Positions 16,580-25,977 of a stretch of 64,000 bases of DNA are shown one piece after another. The stretch is from positions 62,001 through 126,000 of the forward strand of contig JADKCA010000005.1 in NCBI GenBank assembly GCA_016714795.1, read 5' to 3'. The notes under the pieces were generated by a model. That model was not told the origin of the DNA. It saw nothing but the letters and a program-made list of their open reading frames with translations, and searched no databases. The translations under genes were made by a program, and so were the position numbers. How positions within the stretch are numbered: position 1 is the first letter of the stretch; each line of letters opens with the position of its first letter. The DNA is from Sphingomonadales bacterium (lineage in GTDB: Bacteria > Pseudomonadota > Alphaproteobacteria > Sphingomonadales > Sphingomonadaceae).

Positions 16580-17749
16580 ATGTCGGCAAGCGATCCACGG
16601 TTCATCGAGCCAGAAGAGGAACAGGCGTTCCTCGACACGATTGAACGCTGGGTGCAAAAGGAAGTCCGCCCGGTTGTGATGGAACATGACCACGGCGACA
16701 TCTGGCCTGAAAAGCTGGTTCACCAGATGGCCGAACTGGGGCTTTTCGGGGCGACCATTGGCCGTGAATATGGCGGCCTCGGCTTGCCGGCTTCCACCTA
16801 CGTCAAGATCATCGCTTACATCTCGTCCTACTGGATGGCGATTACGGGCATCGTCAACTCGCACCTGATCATGGCTGCGGCTGTCGAGCGATTTGGCACC
16901 GAAGCGCAAAAAGCAAAGTGGCTTCCGGTCTTCGCCACGGGCGAAATTCGAGGCGGCCTGGCGCTGACGGAGCCTAACGCCGGGACTGATCTGCAGGCAA
17001 TTCGCACGATCGCCCAGCGCGAAGGTGACGAATACGTGATCAACGGCACCAAGACCTGGATCTCGAACGGCATCCAGGGCAGCTGTTTTGCGCTGCTGGT
17101 CAAGACGGACCCCAAGACCGATCCGCGCTACAAGGGCATGAGCCTGATGATCGCCCCCAAGGGCGAAGGCTTCCATGTCGGCAAAAAGTTCGACAAGCTT
17201 GGCTACAAGTCAATCGACAGCGCCGAGCTGGTCTTTGATAACTATCGGATCCCGGTCGATAATCTGATCGGCGGTGTCGAAGGACATGGCTTCTTCCAGG
17301 CCACTGGCGGGCTGGAGCTGGGCCGGATCAACGTTGCGGCGCGCGGTGTCGGCCTGGCAGAAGGCGCCCTGCGGCTTGCTACCGAATATGCGCAGGTCCG
17401 ACAGACGATGGGTCGCCCGATTGCGGATCACCAGGCCATCCAGCTCAAGTTGGGCGAAATGGTAACGCGCGCGCGTGCCGCCCGCCTGCTGACATTCGAC
17501 GCTGCGGAGGCCTATGATCGCGGTGAACGCTGCGACATGGAAGCCGGCATGGCCAAGTACTTCGCCTCCGAGGCCGCTGTCCGTAACAGTGAAGAGGCGC
17601 TGCGCATCTACGGCGGATACGGATATTCCAAGGAGTACGAGATCGAGCGCTATTATCGCGACTCCATCCTCATGTGCATTGGCGAAGGCACCAATGAAAT
17701 GCAGCGCATGATCATCTCCAAGCAATGGATCAAGCGGAACCCTGCATAA
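16580..17749 (+). CDS. Acyl-CoA dehydrogenase (methylsuccinyl-CoA dehydrogenase-like candidate)
   Basis: The 389-residue protein is a standard-length acyl-CoA dehydrogenase: LALTEPNAGTDLQAIRT, TKTWISNGIQG, GYGYSKEYEIERYYRDS, and MCIGEGTNEMQRMIISKQW carrying the catalytic Glu. It introduces a 2,3-double bond into an acyl-CoA with FAD, passing electrons to ETF. In this operon the product could be hydrated by the MaoC protein and cleaved by the CitE-type lyase. That order would fit methylsuccinyl-CoA to mesaconyl-CoA, though homologues act on many short branched acyl-CoAs. The last base of its stop is the first base of the next gene. Confidence 0.88.
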   Translation: MSASDPRFIEPEEEQAFLDTIERWVQKEVRPVVMEHDHGDIWPEKLVHQMAELGLFGATIGREYGGLGLPASTYVKIIAYISSYWMAITGIVNSHLIMAAAVERFGTEAQKAKWLPVFATGEIRGGLALTEPNAGTDLQAIRTIAQREGDEYVINGTKTWISNGIQGSCFALLVKTDPKTDPRYKGMSLMIAPKGEGFHVGKKFDKLGYKSIDSAELVFDNYRIPVDNLIGGVEGHGFFQATGGLELGRINVAARGVGLAEGALRLATEYAQVRQTMGRPIADHQAIQLKLGEMVTRARAARLLTFDAAEAYDRGERCDMEAGMAKYFASEAAVRNSEEALRIYGGYGYSKEYEIERYYRDSILMCIGEGTNEMQRMIISKQWIKRNPA

Positions 17750-18957
17750 TGGCACAACGTCTCCCCCTTTCCGGATTTCGGATCCTTTCTGCAGAACAAT
17801 ACGGCGCTGGCCCGTATGGCACGATGTTCCTTGCTCAGCTTGGCGCAGAGGTCATCAAGATCGAGCCGCCTGCCACCGACAATTCGAGTGGTGGGGATAC
17901 GGCCCGTGCGGTTGGTCCTCATTTCTTGCGAAAGGGGGAGAGCCTCTATTTTCAGGCCTTCAACCTCAACAAGCGGTCGCTTACGCTCGACCTGCGCACC
18001 GATGAAGGCCAGGAGATATTTCACGCCCTCGTCGCCCGGTCCCATGCCGTTGCAAACAACATGCGCGGGGATCTGCCAGGCGCGCTTGGCCTGACATATG
18101 ATGCGCTGAAGCAGGTGAATCCGGCAATCGTGTGCGCACATCTTTCCGCATATGGCCGGGATAACGAGCGCGCGCGCTGGCCCGGTTACGATTACCTGAT
18201 GCAGGCTGAGGCGGGCTTCATGGAACTGACTGGGGAGCCCGATGGTCCGCCGTCCCGGTTCGGGCTGTCGATGGTTGATTTCATGACCGGTACTATGATG
18301 AGCATCGGCCTCCTCGCAGCACTGGTAGATGCGCAGCGCACTGGAGAGGGACGCGACGTGGACGTGGACCTGCTTGGAACCGCGCTGCACCAGACCAGCT
18401 ATCCGGCCGTGTGGTATCTCAACACCGGTGACGTCACGACGCGGAGCCCGCGGTCTGCCCACCCGTCTGTAACGCCGAGCCAGCTGGTCAAATCAGCCGA
18501 TGGCTGGGTTTTCGTCATGGCGCAACTGCCGAAGTTCTGGACAATTCTATGCGAACGGATCGGCCAGGCCGGTCTGGCGAATGACCCCCGGTTTGCAACC
18601 CCCGCTGCGCGCCTTGCCAACCGTGACGAGTTAACCGGGATCCTGGACAGCATCTTCTCGGCGCAGCCGACCAGTCACTGGCTTGGCCTGCTGGAAGGCC
18701 ACATGCCGGTAGCGCCGGTCTATGGCCTCGACATGGCGCTGGACAACCCCTTCATCCATTCGACAGGCATGGTCCAGACCACGGATCACCCGGATCTGGC
18801 CGGGATGAGGGTACTGGGCAACCCCATTCGACTGGATGGCAAGCGCCTGCCCACGCAAGCCGCACCTTTACTGGGCGCCGATACGGACGCGATCCTGGGC
18901 GAAATTGGCTATGACGAGGAAGCCATCGCCCGTCTGCGTTCCGCCAGGGTGGTGTAA
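17749..18957 (+). CDS. CaiB/BaiF family (class III) CoA-transferase 1
   Basis: This 402-residue class III CoA-transferase begins PLSGFRILSAEQYGAGPYG. It contains the segment GYDYLMQAEAGFMELTG, whose Asp is the residue that forms the acyl anhydride in the family. Its ATG at 17749 overlaps the preceding stop (TAATG), an ATG-coupled start; an in-frame ATG at 17725 lies inside the dehydrogenase gene. It likely activates a dicarboxylic acid by transfer of CoA from succinyl-CoA. Two family members side by side may form a heteromer, as in benzylsuccinate CoA-transferase. Confidence 0.87.
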   Translation: MAQRLPLSGFRILSAEQYGAGPYGTMFLAQLGAEVIKIEPPATDNSSGGDTARAVGPHFLRKGESLYFQAFNLNKRSLTLDLRTDEGQEIFHALVARSHAVANNMRGDLPGALGLTYDALKQVNPAIVCAHLSAYGRDNERARWPGYDYLMQAEAGFMELTGEPDGPPSRFGLSMVDFMTGTMMSIGLLAALVDAQRTGEGRDVDVDLLGTALHQTSYPAVWYLNTGDVTTRSPRSAHPSVTPSQLVKSADGWVFVMAQLPKFWTILCERIGQAGLANDPRFATPAARLANRDELTGILDSIFSAQPTSHWLGLLEGHMPVAPVYGLDMALDNPFIHSTGMVQTTDHPDLAGMRVLGNPIRLDGKRLPTQAAPLLGADTDAILGEIGYDEEAIARLRSARVV

Positions 18958-18962
18958 GACCG

Positions 18963-20036
18963 ATGGGGAAGCTGACCGGCATCAAAGTCGTTGATCTTTC
19001 CTTGTTCCTCCCCGGACCAATGCTGACCATGATGATGGCAGACCAGGGAGCACAAGTGACCAAGGTTGAGCCGCCCACGGGAGACCCGGCCCGCGCGATG
19101 GAGCCGATGGAGGCTGGTGAATCCGTCTGGTTCAACAACCTGAACCGGGGGAAGGAATGCCTTCGCCTTGACCTGAAGTCGGACGACGGGCGCGCGGCAC
19201 TGTGGCGTTTGATTGATGAAGCTGATGTTCTTGTGGAAGGTTTCCGGCCGGGCGTGATGGAGCGGCTGGGCTTCGGTTACAAAACGGTCGCGGATCGCAA
19301 TCCCGGCATCGTTTATTGTTCGGTATCCGCCTTCGGGCAAACCGGTGCCATGGCGCATCACCCGGCCCACGACATGGCCGTACAAGCGCATGCCGGCTTT
19401 CTGTCGGTCAATGATGGGCCGGATGGAACCCCGGTGGTTCCAGGCGTGCCATCAGCGGATATGGCTGCCGGGCTGACCGGTCTTGCCGCCGTCCTGATGG
19501 CCCTGATCGGCCGACAGGCAAGCGGACGTGGCGATTACATCGATGTGGCCATGTTCGACAGCCTGCTACCTTGGTGCTCGCACATTGCCGGATCGGCCAT
19601 CGCAGGCGGGCCGTCGCCGGTTTCGCGCACGCAAAGGTCGCTAGGGGGCGCCGCCTTCTATCAGGTCTATCGCACTGCCGATGATCGGCATGTGGTACTG
19701 GGCGGCCGTGAAACGAAGTTCGCGGCCAACTTGCTCAATGCGCTGGACCGGCCCGACCTGATCGCGGTGGCGGACCAACCGGCAGGGGAGCAGGATCAAC
19801 TGATCACATTCCTTGCCGGCGTCTTCGCGACCCGTACCCGCGCGGAGTGGGAAGCCTGGTTCGCGGATAAGGACGTCGCCTTTGCTCCCGTGCTGGATTT
19901 CCGCGAAGCGCTTGACCAGTCGTTCGTGACCGAACGCGAACTGATCGAACAGGTTGACGGCGCCCATCTGTTTGCTCCGGCCATCCGCCTTTCCGACACG
20001 CCGGACTGGCGGCGTAACAAGGATGGACAACAATGA
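18963..20036 (+). CDS. CaiB/BaiF family (class III) CoA-transferase 2
   Basis: The 357-residue protein begins LTGIKVVDLSLFLPGPMLTM and carries the catalytic-Asp segment AHDMAVQAHAGFLSVNDG. The gene starts five bases after CoA-transferase 1. It is shorter than copy 1 by about 45 residues. The pair may be two subunits of one transferase or two activities, one in each direction. Its stop lies 8 bases from the stop of the convergent GntR gene. Confidence 0.87.
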   Translation: MGKLTGIKVVDLSLFLPGPMLTMMMADQGAQVTKVEPPTGDPARAMEPMEAGESVWFNNLNRGKECLRLDLKSDDGRAALWRLIDEADVLVEGFRPGVMERLGFGYKTVADRNPGIVYCSVSAFGQTGAMAHHPAHDMAVQAHAGFLSVNDGPDGTPVVPGVPSADMAAGLTGLAAVLMALIGRQASGRGDYIDVAMFDSLLPWCSHIAGSAIAGGPSPVSRTQRSLGGAAFYQVYRTADDRHVVLGGRETKFAANLLNALDRPDLIAVADQPAGEQDQLITFLAGVFATRTRAEWEAWFADKDVAFAPVLDFREALDQSFVTERELIEQVDGAHLFAPAIRLSDTPDWRRNKDGQQ

Positions 20037-20044
20037 CGGAAACG

Positions 20045-20782
20045 TCAGTCCACTTCGATATGCATGGAGTACGTGAACCGTTCGCCCGGATGGTAGCTTG
20101 CCGAAATTTCGAACAACTGGTCATCCCGATCGAAGTAGCAGCGCAGGATCAGCAGGACCGGATCATCCTCCTTGATACCAAGCACGTCAGCGGTTTCTTT
20201 GGTTGCCTTGACGGCCTGAATGTCCTGCGTAACGCGATTGACCGAACGATCAGCATGTTGCTCGATCTGGCCGAACAAGGTGGGGCTGCCGTTTTCAAAC
20301 TTGGCCACGGCATCGGCCAGATCGGGATGAATCCAGGCAAGCGTCAGCGCAATCGGCCTGGTCCGGCCTTCTGCGGTGCGTACGCCGCGAAAGACAAACC
20401 ACTTGCCGCTCGGACGCATATCCGTCTTTTCAGCGATGTCCGGGTCAACCTCTTCGCTCTCAAGCTGCTCGAACGAAATCGTAGTGCCCTTGGCGTACTG
20501 AAGAATTTCGCCAACGTTGGAGAGCGGCTGATGCAGGGTGCCGCCGCGCGCAGAAGGCGACTTCACCACCGTACCCGATCCGCGGCAACGCTTGATCAGG
20601 CCTTCCTGGGTCAACTTGCGCAATGCCTCGCGAACCGTAAACCGGCTGACCCCATACTGTTTGCAGAGCACGGCCTCCGTGGGAAAAGACTGCTTCGCAC
20701 TGAAATCACCACGCAGAACTGCAGCACGCAGTTCGTCGGCAAGTTCAAGGTAACGGGACTGCTTGATCTTCGCTTCGTGCAT
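20045..20782 (-). CDS. GntR-family transcriptional regulator, HutC/UTRA type
   Basis: The 245-residue protein has an N-terminal winged helix (SFPTEAVLCKQYGVSRFTVREALRKL, then KRCRGSGTVV) and a C-terminal UTRA effector domain (PTLFGQIEQHADRSVNRVTQDI, then ILRCYFDRDDQLFEISASYHPG). HutC-type regulators bind short palindromes and release on binding a pathway metabolite. It is the only GntR gene in the window and lies between the CoA-transferase operon and the PrpD operon. The repeated palindrome TTGTCCGGACAA is a plausible target; a degenerate copy (20840-20851) lies in its own upstream region. DNA binding to these sites is inference. Confidence 0.9.
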   Translation of the reverse strand: MHEAKIKQSRYLELADELRAAVLRGDFSAKQSFPTEAVLCKQYGVSRFTVREALRKLTQEGLIKRCRGSGTVVKSPSARGGTLHQPLSNVGEILQYAKGTTISFEQLESEEVDPDIAEKTDMRPSGKWFVFRGVRTAEGRTRPIALTLAWIHPDLADAVAKFENGSPTLFGQIEQHADRSVNRVTQDIQAVKATKETADVLGIKEDDPVLLILRCYFDRDDQLFEISASYHPGERFTYSMHIEVD

Positions 20783-20839
20783 TTAGGAATTCTGCCTCTC
20801 GCATCGTCCGCGCACATTCATACCAGATGTGCATTTAAT

Positions 20840-20851
20840 CTGTCCGTACCG
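20840..20851. promoter_or_regulatory. Degenerate operator-like site between GntR and PrpD1 genes
   Basis: CTGTCCGTACCG matches 8 of 12 positions of the consensus, with one intact half-site (TGTCCG). It lies in the 80-base divergent region between the regulator (ATG 20782) and the first gene of the ten-gene operon (GTG 20863). Weak on its own. Confidence 0.35.
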
Positions 20852-20862
20852 GTGCGGTCTGC

Positions 20863-22131
20863 GTGACGCAAGATAGCCTGACATGTCAGTTGGCAAGCCG
20901 CCTGATCCGGCCGGTGGAGCCGAAGGTGCGCGCACGGGCCAGACTGCATTTGCTGGACTGGTTGGCTTGCGTTGCAGGCGGCTTGTCTTCCGAAGCCGGT
21001 TCGATCGCCCGAAAAATTCACGGCTCCCCAAGCGAGCGGGTCGCCTGGATGGGCAACAAGCTGGAAATGGATGACGTTCACCGGATGGCCATTCTCCATC
21101 CCGGCCCGATCGTCTGGCCTGTGGCGCTGGCTGCCGCCGGGCTGGATATGGACCGAATGCTTGACTCTGCCGTTCGCGGTTATGAAGCGATGATTGCCGT
21201 GGGCGCCACTTTCGATGCACAGCACTATGCGTTCTGGCACAACACGGCCACGGCAGGCGTATTCGGTGCGGCAGTTGCGGCTCTGGATGGCATTGCATCT
21301 GCCCCCGGCGGGAACAGCGTTGGGTCGGCACCGACCGATGGCCTGATGCATGCCCTTGGTCTGGCCGGGTCCATATCCGGCGGTCTATGGCAAATGCGCC
21401 ATGAACAGTGCGATGCAAAACAGTGGCACGTCAGCCATGCAGTTGCGACCGGACTGCATGCGGCCCGGTCTGTCCTTGCTGGCGCACGCGGGCCGGCCTT
21501 TGTCCTCGAAGGACCACAGGGGCTTCATGCTGCGACCACCGCTGCCCCGAACCCGCTTGAACTGACCGATCACTGGCGGATCGAAGAAGTAAGCTTCAAG
21601 CCGTGGGCAGCCTGCCGCCATGCGCACCCCGCAATCGACGCCGCGCTGGAACTGAAAAACCGGCTCGGCGGTCTCGATGGTCCGATCACCGTGGAAACAT
21701 ATGCGGACGCCCTGACATTCTGCAATCGTGCAAATCCGACCAGTGAAATCGAGGCAAAATTTTCCATCCAGCACTCAGTCGCGCTGGTCGCGGATCGCGG
21801 CGTGCCGCAGCATGCGGATTTCACCCCGTCGGCAATCGCCGCAACCGCCTGCACGCGGGCCCGCATTGCGGTTGTGGAAAGTGCCGAGTTCACCAGCCGC
21901 TATCCGGCCCATTTCGGCGCGCGGGTGCGGTGTGGTGGTCACGAAGTGGCCATTGTCGATACGCTTGGCGATCCGGAGCGCCCCATGACAGAAGCCGATA
22001 TCCTGGCCAAGGCCCAGTCCCTGTTTGCCCTGACCGATCACGTCGCTGATTTTGAACACGCCGCCGACGCGGTATTGCACGGCCGCACCACCACTCCCCT
22101 CATCGGCATCCTGAAGGACTGGCTGCAATGA
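20863..22131 (+). CDS. MmgE/PrpD family protein 1
   Basis: The 422-residue protein carries MmgE/PrpD hallmarks: LLDWLACVAGGL, ILHPGPIVWPVALAAA, HALGLAGSISGGLWQ and EVSFKPWAACRHAHPAIDAAL. The family includes 2-methylcitrate dehydratase, cis-aconitate decarboxylase and iminodisuccinate epimerase, all acting on branched or amino-substituted carboxylic acids. The start is GTG at 20863 with no clear Shine-Dalgarno site, so the true start is less certain. It leads the operon to 30390 and overlaps PrpD2 by four bases. The two may act as a pair or on two stereoisomers. Confidence 0.85.
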   Translation: MTQDSLTCQLASRLIRPVEPKVRARARLHLLDWLACVAGGLSSEAGSIARKIHGSPSERVAWMGNKLEMDDVHRMAILHPGPIVWPVALAAAGLDMDRMLDSAVRGYEAMIAVGATFDAQHYAFWHNTATAGVFGAAVAALDGIASAPGGNSVGSAPTDGLMHALGLAGSISGGLWQMRHEQCDAKQWHVSHAVATGLHAARSVLAGARGPAFVLEGPQGLHAATTAAPNPLELTDHWRIEEVSFKPWAACRHAHPAIDAALELKNRLGGLDGPITVETYADALTFCNRANPTSEIEAKFSIQHSVALVADRGVPQHADFTPSAIAATACTRARIAVVESAEFTSRYPAHFGARVRCGGHEVAIVDTLGDPERPMTEADILAKAQSLFALTDHVADFEHAADAVLHGRTTTPLIGILKDWLQ

Positions 22132-23408
22132 ACCCGATTCAGCGGATCATCGATTTTGCCAGCGGGCCGATCGAACTGCCCCCCGCTGTCAGGGCCGATG
22201 CCCTGCGGTTGCTGGCGGATACCCTGGCGGTGGGCGCGGCTGGCGCCGCTTCCGCCGAAGCAGAACCGATAGCACGCGCTGTCGTTGGCTGGGGTGCCGG
22301 TACCGAAGCCCGTTCTCTGGCGGGCGGCACGCTGCCCTGTCCTTCGGCGGCTTTCTTCAATGCATTTTCCATTCATTGCCTTGAATGGGATGCGGTGCAT
22401 GAGCCGGCAGTGGTGCACGCCCTGTCCGTGGTAACGGCTGCGCTGCTGGCGTCATCCGATCGCCTGGGCGGCAGCACCACCGATGCGTTTCTTACTGCCC
22501 TTGCCGTCGGCGTGGACATCGCCAGTGGCCTGGGCCTTTCCGCTGCGGGCGGCATGCGGTTTTTCCGACCCGCGACGGCCGGCATCATCGGGGCAACGCT
22601 GGCCGTGGCAAGGCTTGAAGGACTCGATCCGGCACGAATGACCAATGCGGTGGGACTGGCCTACAGCTTCCTGTCCGGCACCATGCAGGCGCATGTCGAA
22701 GCATCCACTGCTCTGCCGATCCAGATCGCCAATGCAGCGCGAGGCGCAATCATGGCGAATGATCTGGCCAAGGCAGGAGTCGATGGCCCGCACGACATAC
22801 TTACCGGTCCTTTCGGTTATGACGCGCTGATCGAACCGATACAGCTGGAAGATTATCTCGCTTCGCTGGGGAGGGTCTGGCGGATCAGTGAGGTCAGCAT
22901 CAAGCCTTACCCGTCCGGCCGCGCGAGTCATGGCGCGCTCGGCGCGCTGGCGGATTTGCGGGACAAAGGGTTAGTTTCGATCGAAAACGTCGAATCCATT
23001 GAACTGCTGGCCCCGCCTTTGATCCAGCGGCTGGTCGGTCGACCATTCCGGCCTGATGCGCCTCAGTCCTATAACCGCTTGTGCCTGGCCTTTCTGGCAC
23101 CACTCATGCTTCGCGATGGCGTGATCGACCCGCGCCTTGATACCACGATCGGTGCACTGGCTGAACGGGTGCGGGTGACACTGGATGGCAACCCCGATCA
23201 CAATGCTCTTTCGCCGCAAGTACTGGTCGTGCAACTGACCGATGGTCGGACGTTGCGCAAGCCGGTTGCAGCCAATCCTGGCAGCCCACAGGCACCGCTC
23301 GATCCGCTGCGCGCCCGATCCAAGCTTGACCTCTGCCGCTTGCTCGCCGGACCGAACGCGGCCCAGATCTTTTCCGACCCCATCGCCTTCGCCACGGAGC
23401 CAAAATGA
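22128..23408 (+). CDS. MmgE/PrpD family protein 2
   Basis: The 426-residue paralogue of the preceding gene shows RADALRLLADTLAVGAAGAA, FSIHCLEWDAVHEPAVVHAL, GLAYSFLSGTMQAHVEAS and EVSIKPYPSGRASHGALGAL. The last of these matches the EVSFKPWAACRHAH segment of copy 1. Four-base overlaps on both sides couple it to PrpD1 and to the PaaK-like ligase. Family reactions are dehydration, decarboxylation or epimerisation of tricarboxylic or substituted succinic acids; which applies here is not readable. Confidence 0.85.
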   Translation: MNPIQRIIDFASGPIELPPAVRADALRLLADTLAVGAAGAASAEAEPIARAVVGWGAGTEARSLAGGTLPCPSAAFFNAFSIHCLEWDAVHEPAVVHALSVVTAALLASSDRLGGSTTDAFLTALAVGVDIASGLGLSAAGGMRFFRPATAGIIGATLAVARLEGLDPARMTNAVGLAYSFLSGTMQAHVEASTALPIQIANAARGAIMANDLAKAGVDGPHDILTGPFGYDALIEPIQLEDYLASLGRVWRISEVSIKPYPSGRASHGALGALADLRDKGLVSIENVESIELLAPPLIQRLVGRPFRPDAPQSYNRLCLAFLAPLMLRDGVIDPRLDTTIGALAERVRVTLDGNPDHNALSPQVLVVQLTDGRTLRKPVAANPGSPQAPLDPLRARSKLDLCRLLAGPNAAQIFSDPIAFATEPK

Positions 23409-24766
23409 GCTTTCCCACCTACTTCGAAACCTTCGACCCAAAGCAATTGCTGGCCGACTATCCCGTGGGCCAGGCATTCGTCGACCGATATACCCGGATG
23501 AGCCGGGACGAACTTCACGCTTTGCAGAACGAGCGCTTCATCAAGCTGATGAAACGCGGCTGGGAAATTCCCTTCTACCAGCGACTGTGGGGCAACAAAG
23601 GCATTGAGCCGGGCGATATTCGTGGGCTGGACGACATCACCAAGCTGCCGGTTTACGACAAGTCAGACCTCATGGCCTCGGTCAACGAGCACCCGCCCTA
23701 TGGTGATTTCGATGGCCGTGGTGATACGCCGGTCGTGTTCCACACTACCAGCGGCACCACAGGCCGCCCCCAACCGCTGATGTTTGGCCCCAAGGGGCGT
23801 GAAATCACCAACCTGATGATCGGCCGCATGTATCGCTGGATGGGGCTGGGCCGCGATGACGTGGTTCAGTCAGTCTATGGCCACGGCATGATCAACGGGG
23901 GACACTACATCCGCGAGGCGGTAACCCATTATACCAATTCCTTGTTCCTGAGCGCTGGCACCGGGATCGAGACGAGGTCGGTCAACCAGGCCAACCTGAT
24001 GGCTGACTTCGGCGTGACCTGCATGGTCGGCTTCGTCGACTACATCCGCAAGCTGGCCGAAGTGGCCGACGCGGAGAAGCTGTTCGACCGCATCAATCTC
24101 AAGATGATTATCGGCCACCTGGGGACGGAAGATCGCGCATCCACCGAAGCGGCTTGGCGGGGCGCCAAGGCATTCGACTGGTACGGCGTGGGCGACACCG
24201 GCACGATCGCGGGCGAAGGCCCGGAGCGCGACGGTCTCTATGTATGGGAGGACGCGCAATTCCTCGAGCTGCTGAACGTGGACACCTGCGCCGCCGTGGC
24301 ACCCGGCGAAACAGGCGACATGGTGGTAACCTGCCTGTTCAAGGACGACATCGCGCCCTGCATCCGGTTCAACACCCATGACATCACCGAGGAACTGACC
24401 GGCAGCAACCAGACCGGCATGGTGTTCAAACGGATTTCCGGCTTCAAAGGGCGCAGCGACAACATGGTCAAGCTGCGCGGGATCAACATTTTCCCCCACG
24501 CCATCGGCGCGATCATCGAGAACCGCCCGGACCTGACGGGCGAGTTCATCTGCCATGTTGTCCGCGACGCCAGCGGCCGTGATGAGATGCTGGTACGCTT
24601 GGAAAGCCGCGGTGGCAGCGACATGGGCGAAGTGGCCGCATTGCTGCGCAAGGGCATTGGCATCGAAGTGGGAGTTGAACTGGTGGCACCGGGTGAAACC
24701 GCTGCTGAAACCCAGATCGATTCCCGCCAGAAGCCGATCCGCCTGATCGACCGGAGATCGCTGTGA
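23405..24766 (+). CDS. PaaK-like (phenylacetate-CoA ligase family) AMP-binding ligase
   Basis: The 453-residue protein belongs to the adenylate-forming superfamily in its short PaaK branch. The P-loop-like FHTTSGTTGRPQPLMFG binds ATP phosphate. WYGVGDTG and GFKGRSDNMVKLRGINIFP correspond to the core and hinge motifs. A C-terminal segment RQKPIRLIDRR contains the Lys expected for adenylation. It would activate a carboxylic acid to an acyl-CoA, or an acyl adenylate. Position after two PrpD genes and before an amidase suggests the acid is made by, or for, these steps. Confidence 0.87.
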   Translation: MSFPTYFETFDPKQLLADYPVGQAFVDRYTRMSRDELHALQNERFIKLMKRGWEIPFYQRLWGNKGIEPGDIRGLDDITKLPVYDKSDLMASVNEHPPYGDFDGRGDTPVVFHTTSGTTGRPQPLMFGPKGREITNLMIGRMYRWMGLGRDDVVQSVYGHGMINGGHYIREAVTHYTNSLFLSAGTGIETRSVNQANLMADFGVTCMVGFVDYIRKLAEVADAEKLFDRINLKMIIGHLGTEDRASTEAAWRGAKAFDWYGVGDTGTIAGEGPERDGLYVWEDAQFLELLNVDTCAAVAPGETGDMVVTCLFKDDIAPCIRFNTHDITEELTGSNQTGMVFKRISGFKGRSDNMVKLRGINIFPHAIGAIIENRPDLTGEFICHVVRDASGRDEMLVRLESRGGSDMGEVAALLRKGIGIEVGVELVAPGETAAETQIDSRQKPIRLIDRRSL

Positions 24767-25965
24767 CCGATCGCACCCCGCTTGATTTCGCCGCGCTGGC
24801 AGAGGCCAACCAGCCGCTGAACGCCTTTGTCGATTTCAACCGGGCGGCGCGGTTCGGCGAAGGGCCGCTGGTCGGTGTGACGGTCGGGGTCAAGTCCAAC
24901 ATCGCGGTGCGCGGCCTGCCGTGGACGGCAGGCATGGCGCTGCACCGTGGCCGGATCGCCGCGCGCGATGCCGCCACGGTAGCCGCGCTGCGCGATGCGG
25001 GCGCTGCAATCATCGGCACGCTCAACATGGAAGAGGCGGCGCTGGGGGCCAAGACGGACAACCCGTTCTTCGGCGCCACCCACAACCCGCACCGCATCGG
25101 CTTCACGCCCGGCGGGTCGTCGGGCGGCAGCGGCGCGGCGGTGGCGGCAGGGCTGTGTGATCTGGCGCTGGGAACCGACACCATGGGGTCGGTGCGTATC
25201 CCGGCCAGCTATTGCGGCGTGTATGGCTTCAAGCCGGCGCAAACCGCCGTCAGCCGCGACGGCCTTGAACTGGCGGAACCCGCGCTGGACGTGATCGGCC
25301 CGCTGGCCCGATCACTTGACCTGCTGGAACAGGCCGCCAAGCTTACAAGCACGTTCGGCAACGCAGCGCTGCCCGGCAAGCCGGTAACGCTGGCCGATCT
25401 GGGCGGAGTGGAATGCACGAGCGACGTTCTGGCTTGCTTCCAGCAGGTCTGCAGCCTGCTCGACATGGCTGCGCCGCTGGCCCTGGCCGATGCGCCATCG
25501 CGCATCCGCTATGCCGGGTTCATCGCCACCGCCGCCGCGCTCCACGCGGAACTGGCCGACGCGGACGCAGCTCTGCTTTCGCCGACGCTGGCAAAGCTCA
25601 TCTCCTATGGCCCGCACCGCAAGGACGAGGACCGGCAGGCCGACCGCGAAGTTCTGGCCCGCACCGCCGAGCGCCTCAATGAAATCGTCACGCAAACCGG
25701 GCCGCTGGTTCTGCCGACCGCACCGCAGCCGGCCTTCGACCATGCCGAACCGGCCCCCGCCAACCAGGCCGATTTCACCTGTCTCGCCAATGTCGGCAAC
25801 CTGCCCGCCGTGACCATCCCGGCCGGCACTGCCGCCAACGGCATGCCGATCGGCGTCCAGATCGTGGGCCCGCGCGGGGCCGAAGCCGGCCTGTTCGCCC
25901 TCGCCCGCCAGATCGACGGGCAGCTTCGCGCCTATCGGCAGCCAGATCATTTTCACGCAGGATAG
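24763..25965 (+). CDS. Amidase (amidase-signature family)
   Basis: This 400-residue Ser-Ser-Lys amidase has the catalytic Lys in VTVGVKSNIAVRGLP. The Gly/Ser-rich signature follows in TPGGSSGGSGAAVAAGLCD (cis-Ser), and the nucleophile Ser in DTMGSVRIPASYCG. It hydrolyses a linear amide to acid plus ammonia. The start is GTG, four bases inside the ligase gene. It is shorter than GatA (about 485), typical of catabolic amidases. A PuuE-like ring-opening hydrolase follows three genes later. A cyclic imide or ureide opened by that enzyme would yield a half-amide suited to this amidase. Confidence 0.88.
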   Translation: MTDRTPLDFAALAEANQPLNAFVDFNRAARFGEGPLVGVTVGVKSNIAVRGLPWTAGMALHRGRIAARDAATVAALRDAGAAIIGTLNMEEAALGAKTDNPFFGATHNPHRIGFTPGGSSGGSGAAVAAGLCDLALGTDTMGSVRIPASYCGVYGFKPAQTAVSRDGLELAEPALDVIGPLARSLDLLEQAAKLTSTFGNAALPGKPVTLADLGGVECTSDVLACFQQVCSLLDMAAPLALADAPSRIRYAGFIATAAALHAELADADAALLSPTLAKLISYGPHRKDEDRQADREVLARTAERLNEIVTQTGPLVLPTAPQPAFDHAEPAPANQADFTCLANVGNLPAVTIPAGTAANGMPIGVQIVGPRGAEAGLFALARQIDGQLRAYRQPDHFHAG

Positions 25966-25977
25966 AAGGTTTTCACC

